A stretch of 64,000 nucleotides of DNA, from NCBI RefSeq assembly GCF_000471905.2, contig NW_006499801.1:3855583-3919582 (forward strand). The letters run 5' to 3'. The DNA is from Amborella trichopoda (lineage: Eukaryota > Streptophyta > Magnoliopsida > Amborellales > Amborellaceae). This document shows positions 59,030 through 64,000 of this stretch, one piece after another (position 1 is the stretch's first letter; each line of letters opens with the position of its first letter). The notes under the pieces were generated by a model. The model ran no database searches. It was not told where the DNA came from and saw nothing but the letters and a program-made list of their open reading frames with translations. The translations under genes and the position numbers were made by a program.

Positions 59030-59480
59030 TTTAACCTTTTTCCAATTAATTGAGGTCTGCTACGGTGAATACCAGTTATTCATTTAACTCTATTAAAGGT
59101 CATATCCTTAGTGAGGCCATATATCCCCGTATCTTTCAGACTACTTCCAACCACGTCGTTTTGGGCCTACCCCTGATCATTTTCAGTCTTTTCACTTGAA
59201 TTAATTCACATCTCCTAACATACGTTGTACTTGGTCGGTGCCACACATGGCCAACCCACCTAAATCTACTCTATCACATTTTATCGTTTATTGGTGCCAC
59301 TCCAAAATTCTCTCGAGTAGTTTGATCGTGAATTCTATCCCTTCTCGTCTTGGCACTCATCTATCTCAACATCCTCATCTTTGCTACACTCATTCTGTGG
59401 GTTATATTGATTTTTGCCCACTGCCCCATAGAACAAAACTGATATCACCGCTATCCTATTTATCTTTTTTTGTTAAAAAA
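59030..59480 (-). mobile_element. LINE remnant, RTE-like 3' end
   Basis: On the minus strand, interrupted frames give RWVGHVWHRPS, then VRRCELIQV, MIRGRPKTTWLEVV, a degraded DMTFNRVK-like patch and VFTVADLN, in the order seen at the C-terminus of plant RTE-clade LINE proteins (W-GHV...R...GRPK-TW-E). Stops and shifts show it is dead, and there is no upstream reverse transcriptase or endonuclease within the window. The fragments at 16880-17290 and 35385-35470 belong to the same family. Confidence 0.6.
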
Positions 59481-59699
59481 GAACTCATTCTTTAAAACTT
59501 TATTGTTTGTAGGAAAAACTACAAGCAATATATTTCCCAAAAAAAACGATATCAAACAATTAATAAATCTCAAAATAATAGGCAGAGTTAGAAGAAGAGC
59601 AACTCAATGAAAGTATTTTTCTGTTCTTTAAACCTAGAGCATCCTTATAAAGAGTAAGCGAGAGATTCAATGCTGATAAAGATTTAGGCAACAAAGAAT

Positions 59700-60420
59700 T
59701 CATTGAGAGTTTCGAATTTGCTTAAGCATTTTGTTACATAGCATTTTGGATGTTGTTATTGGATTTATTAAAAGTTTAGACAGTAAATTATCAAGTATTG
59801 CTGTAATGGAAAAAGTTAACGCCATAAAATTATTGTTTAATGGCTTTAATACATCTATGTTGTAATTGCAAATCATAATCTTATATGATGTCATATTTAT
59901 ATATCTAATTTTTTCACTTCCGTTTTTTTAGCCAAATTCGAAATATTCATAATTGTAAGAATTTTCGTCACTGTGTTGTTGCAGAAAATTCTTACTGCCT
60001 CACAATACACGAGGTGAAAGTCAAGTCGATTAAAAAATTTCTTAATCCATAGAGCCTTCTCAATCATCAAACAGTAAACCACGTATTCTGCCTTCATGGT
60101 GGACAATTTTGTTACATTCTGTTTCTTTGATTTCTAAGAAACTGCACCCCCTCCAAGCATGAATACATATCCAGATGTAGACTTCGCATCATCTGGATCT
60201 ATCAGATAGCTTGCACCTGTATATTTGAATATCCAAGCAACTAAAAAAACGTGAGACTGTAGCAGCTCCCCACTCAATTATTGCACATACAACATATACA
60301 TTCTCAAATTTCTTATGCATATATCATGAGGTAGCATATCAAGTCTCATGCAATATGTAATTTAATACCCGTTGGTTTTACAATATGCAAAAACCTTCAT
60401 GACCCACAAAGGTTCAACCA
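59700..60420 (-). mobile_element. Ty1/copia fossil, RNase H region
   Basis: The minus strand shows recognisable pieces of the copia integrase-RT-RNase H polyprotein tail: a SGYVF-like motif followed by STMKAEY (the conserved ST-EAEY of copia RNase H) and ALWIKKF, then an IFCNN segment. It is broken by several disruptions and is a fossil. Together with the LTR/primer-binding remnant at 63244-64000 in the same orientation it may be one element about 4 kb or longer that has lost most of its coding region; the join is inference. Confidence 0.7.
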
Positions 60421-61990
60421 CACTAGACATCTTGATAATAAATTCATACAAACTAAGTTATCTAATGAACACAATATGTGTCAGGGAAGCCCATAATGAT
60501 GGTATTCTTACAACATTCCTTATAGTTCAAAGTTTTAGGTAATCGAGGATTCTAAATAACTAGAAACATGGGTCAATGCATATAGGTATTTAAAAAAAAA
60601 CAGTGCATGATAGTTTTTCTCCCACTTTTATAAATACGTTCAAGACATAATGTTTTTCTTTTTAATAAAAAAAAAATTTGGCTTGGTATATATATGTACA
60701 TTAGTATGACAGTTTAAAATGATTTTCATAAAAACTTAATAGACCTTACAAGACTATGTGGTTTTCTCAAAACCATATTCATAAACTTAGGCTTTTCTCA
60801 AATCATCCAATTTAATTATAAAATACATGCTTAGCTTTCATAAATTATTTTACCGCATTCATCTTTAATTTCATACCAAGTCAAGTTCATGGCCATAAAA
60901 ACAAATCATATATACCATCTTATAATTTTATCCAAAATAAACCACGACTAAATAATGTCTATTAAAACCTTGACAAAATACTTCATTTTTTACAATTATG
61001 GAGAATTTATCAAGAGATCATCATTACATACAACACATCATATTATAGATATTATTAAGAGGATCGTCACCTAGACCAAGTTCCATCAGAACACTCCATT
61101 TGTGCTTACATATTTGAATCATACACACCCATCTCTCGTGTTTCATCCTTAGGGCTCAAAGCCCTTGATCAAATCACATCTTCATGTGTATCGCTACCTT
61201 AAGTAGTTCATACTCAAGCACAATGAGGCATAAAAACATAAGATATTCAAAACCGACACTTTCAAATATGTTAGCACTTATCACTTAATGTCCATACACT
61301 CCATACATATTTATAAAACAATTAGCCAAAATATAACCAAAGCACACTAAACAAAGTTATTGAATCATCTTTCCCTATATGACCTTACCATATAAAATGG
61401 GATAAATATCATACCTCAAAACCATATAGTATGGTACCTGGGCTTTCTTGATTCATCTCTTTTACTTGTTTGACAAGCTTTTGTGATCTTGGAAGTACAC
61501 GCAATTGATGGAAAATATATTGGTCATTGGTTTCACATGTCACGAAGTGTCCATCTCTTCGGCACTTGGATTCTCTTGTCTTACACCATGAAGAAAATAT
61601 CTTCTTCATCTCATTATTTCAAATATCACAAGATTCTCCCACTGATCTTTAACATTTCTATGCTACCACCAATTCTTTCTATATATCCCTTCATTTCGAA
61701 GAAACTAATATGCTTTTATATGTATTGTGTTTCTTTTTCTTTGTGTTATTTCTAGGCCGAATACTCTTCACATAGAGTCTCTTATCTTGATAACTCTGCA
61801 TTACATATCTATGAAGTTGTACTATAATAAACCATACTCATGGCACACTACAAAGCCTTTTAAAATGAGTCTTAAAGGTCTCCATAACTGGGAATTCAAG
61901 GATGTGCCTTAACATGCCACATCTTTTAATTTACTGCAGCATAGAACATGAGCATCCTATGATAAATATATGATATCTGTCAACTCATAA
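60421..61990. other. Between the copia tail and the 195-base array, no gene recognised
   Basis: AT-rich, with no coding motif I can name. By position it may be the decayed interior of the copia element that spans from 59700 to the right edge. Open frames at 61409-61609 and 61483-61755 overlap on opposite strands and look like chance. Confidence 0.4.
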
Positions 61991-63190
61991 AAAGTTTATC
62001 TTCGAATCCTTTTGAGTATTGAAATAGACTAAAAAATAGAAAATAATGCTCAGTTCCATTCCTAAATCATATCTTATAGTGAGTCTTCGTTTCAGTGACA
62101 TTTAGGTCACAATGCAATTTTCCCAGCAGAAAATCAGATTGAGCACCTTTCAATAAAAAATTGTTTCTTTCAATTCTCAAAGAATTTCTTCTTGAAATCT
62201 TTAGTGTTGAAAACTAGACTCAAAGTAAAATCACAACATCATAGTTTGAATCCCAAATAATATTTTTCTTTAGAGAAAAAAAAAAAAGATATTCATGTCA
62301 CAAAATAAATTATACTGCAGAATTCTAGGATGAACACTATCTAGTAAAATTATCTTTTCTCTCTACCATCATGGAGTTTCTCTTTCAAACCAATTTTGTT
62401 TGAAATTAGACACATAATAGTAATACATATATTTTCATAAGCCTCATACCACTCTGTTAAGTAGGCTTGATAAATATAGTTATTCATGTTTTCAATGAAT
62501 AACATACCAAATTATAGAAAATTCAAGATGACCTCTCTTCAATCCCAAATTTTTCTTCCTCCCTTCCTATAGATATTTCTCTTTTAAATAAATTTTATTA
62601 GAAAATAGACTCAGAATGAAAGTCTAAAAATTTAGTGTGAACCATAAAACATTTTGTTAAGTATAGAAATAAAATCATGACTTCCAAGTCATAGAAATAG
62701 TTTTTGTTGCAGAAAATAGCACTTGCGCACCCTTCAATAAATTAATCATATCTTTCAAATCACATGTAATTTCTTGATGAAACTTTTTTTGCTTAAAAGT
62801 AGACTCAATTTTGTGAGTAATAGTAAAATTTCAGTAATAAATAAAATCATATGATTGGTGGGAAAAATCACAGAACTCAATGGAGAATTTCTGGATTTTG
62901 TAGGGTCAGAACTGACACCCTTCATTGATGATTCCATAACTCTCAATTCCCTTAGGATCTCCCAATGAAATTTTTCAGGTAGATCCTACTCTTCAAGACA
63001 AAAAATATCACTCAAGTATATAATGAAAAATACCTATTTATATTTTTCATATCACTACTTCAAAATAGCCCAGAATATTCATTATGCAGAGTGTCTTTTC
63101 GGTGTTGAAATATTTCAATAATTCTTAATCGTGGGTATATTTCTTTTTTACCACAAAAGTCATTAACTTTCTTATATCTCATTCCCAAGT
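61990..63190 (-). repeat. Diverged tandem array, unit about 195 bases
   Basis: A motif pair, TTTCTC(T)T...AAA followed 30 bases on by AA(A/C)TAGACTCA, recurs at about 62022, 62212, 62405, 62602, 62795 and 62976, that is every 181-199 bases. Each unit also ends with a CTTCAA or CCTTTCAAT-like word. Copies differ strongly, so the array is old. It lies just downstream (minus strand) of the primer-binding site at 63244-63255, in the position of a retroelement leader. Confidence 0.65.
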
Positions 63191-63243
63191 TTCATCTAAA
63201 TTCAATAAAGAGAAAAGATAACTAATGGCATCAAGTATCAATA

Positions 63244-64000
63244 GCTTTGATACCAATGAAATAAAGACCTATGTGATCTTTCATCGGGGAATAAATTTTT
63301 TTTTTTTTCTTCACCCCTTTCTTTTGGCAATTAATCACTTACATGTGGTCTTTATTATAATAAGATAAATTTCAAAATAAAATCAACATAACAATAAAAC
63401 CAAGATCTTAACAATTTGATGTCATTGAAACAACTATGCACTATACTTGAGAATAAAAGATAAGATTGCAAGAAACAAAAAGAAGAGCGCCGGAGATTAT
63501 CTTAACCGGGCTTATTACACCCCACACCCAGTCACCACCATACGATAGTGCGGGATCAATGGTCTAGCTTCAATCTTGAACTGGAAAAAATAAATTTCGG
63601 CCAAGCCACACTAGTGGAACATAAATCCCTTTGATCATAAACTCAAACCCTAGGTGAATTCTCTTTAACAACCTAGTTTAAGAGATATGAATTCTCTTTT
63701 TGCTAAACCCTAAAACCCTTAACCATAAATCCATATTTGAGAGATAGGAGAGAGAAGAACTCCATAACTTAAACCTTTAGGTTCTTTCACAATATGGGAG
63801 AGAGAGATCAAACATGAAAGAGAGAAAATTTCTTAAGAGAGAGAAATAGAAAGATAAGGTGTATAGATTTTGGGTAGAGACAATACCTTTTTATAGGCTT
63901 TCAATAAGATTAGAGTTTCTTAGAGTTTTCTTTGGCTTACCTCTTCTTGTAGGATTGAACATAGACTGTCGATCAAGGGTGACATGTGGGGTGAGAGATT
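63244..64000 (-). mobile_element. LTR end and primer-binding site, copia-like fossil, runs off the window
   Basis: On the minus strand 63255-63244 reads TGGTATCAAAGC, close to the initiator methionine tRNA complement used by copia elements, directly after a CA dinucleotide that would end the LTR. The LTR then extends to higher coordinates, with a promoter-like CCTATAAAAAGG near 63885-63896, and has not reached a TG start by 64000. I read it as the 5' LTR of a minus-strand element whose fossil RNase H region is at 59700-60420. No matching 3' LTR was found in the window. Confidence 0.65.

Overview
This is a stretch of nuclear genome from a flowering plant. The evidence is three spliced genes with plant-specific domain architectures (an FCS-like zinc finger protein, a P-class pentatricopeptide repeat protein, and a receptor-like cytoplasmic kinase with an N-terminal USP domain), GT-AG introns of 47 to 1,829 nt or more, strongly AT-rich intergenic DNA, many (GA)n/(CT)n microsatellites, and abundant miniature transposons and plant LTR and LINE fossils. 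The species cannot be read from the window. A microsatellite-rich early-diverging angiosperm such as Amborella would fit, but that is a guess. I see no prokaryotic, organellar, rRNA, tRNA or CRISPR features.

Layout. 1458-3654 (minus): a two-exon FLZ gene whose zinc finger is split by a 1.4 kb intron. 3.7-41 kb: a gene desert of about 37 kb filled with miniature inverted-repeat elements, LTR fossils, RTE-type LINE ends and local tandem duplications. 41061-44320 (plus): a two-exon PPR gene, predicted 476 aa. 46073-54585 (minus): a ten-exon USP/coiled-coil/kinase gene, predicted 806 aa, whose exons I rebuilt with consistent splice phases throughout; at least two transposons sit in its introns. 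54.6-64 kb: CT-rich upstream region, a MITE, a 654-base assembly gap (56799-57452) inside a CT/AAAATTT minisatellite, an RTE LINE end, and the fossil of a Ty1/copia element running off the right edge.

The three genes are not a pathway or cluster: they face different ways and lie in different cell processes (SnRK1-linked scaffolding, organelle RNA processing, cytoplasmic signalling).

The most informative non-genic content is the transposon record. Five elements of four unrelated sequence families carry near-perfect or perfect 9-bp target duplications, the signature of Mutator-like insertion (9571-9956, 30293-30676, 33484-34029, 37067-38089, 39235-39429), and a sixth (38808-39204) is consistent. 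Two elements have 8-bp duplications and TAGGG termini typical of hAT (18513-19041 and, inside a kinase-gene intron, 49646-50094). A TRIM-like retroelement (22364-23716) and a three-LTR array (23976-26871) lie almost back to back, each with a 5-bp target duplication. I found no convincing new gene system; the candidates for something undescribed are the 1 kb inverted-repeat element with a CpG-rich minisatellite core, the LTR array whose LTRs appear to have absorbed a primer-binding site, and a roughly 195-bp tandem array next to a copia primer-binding site.
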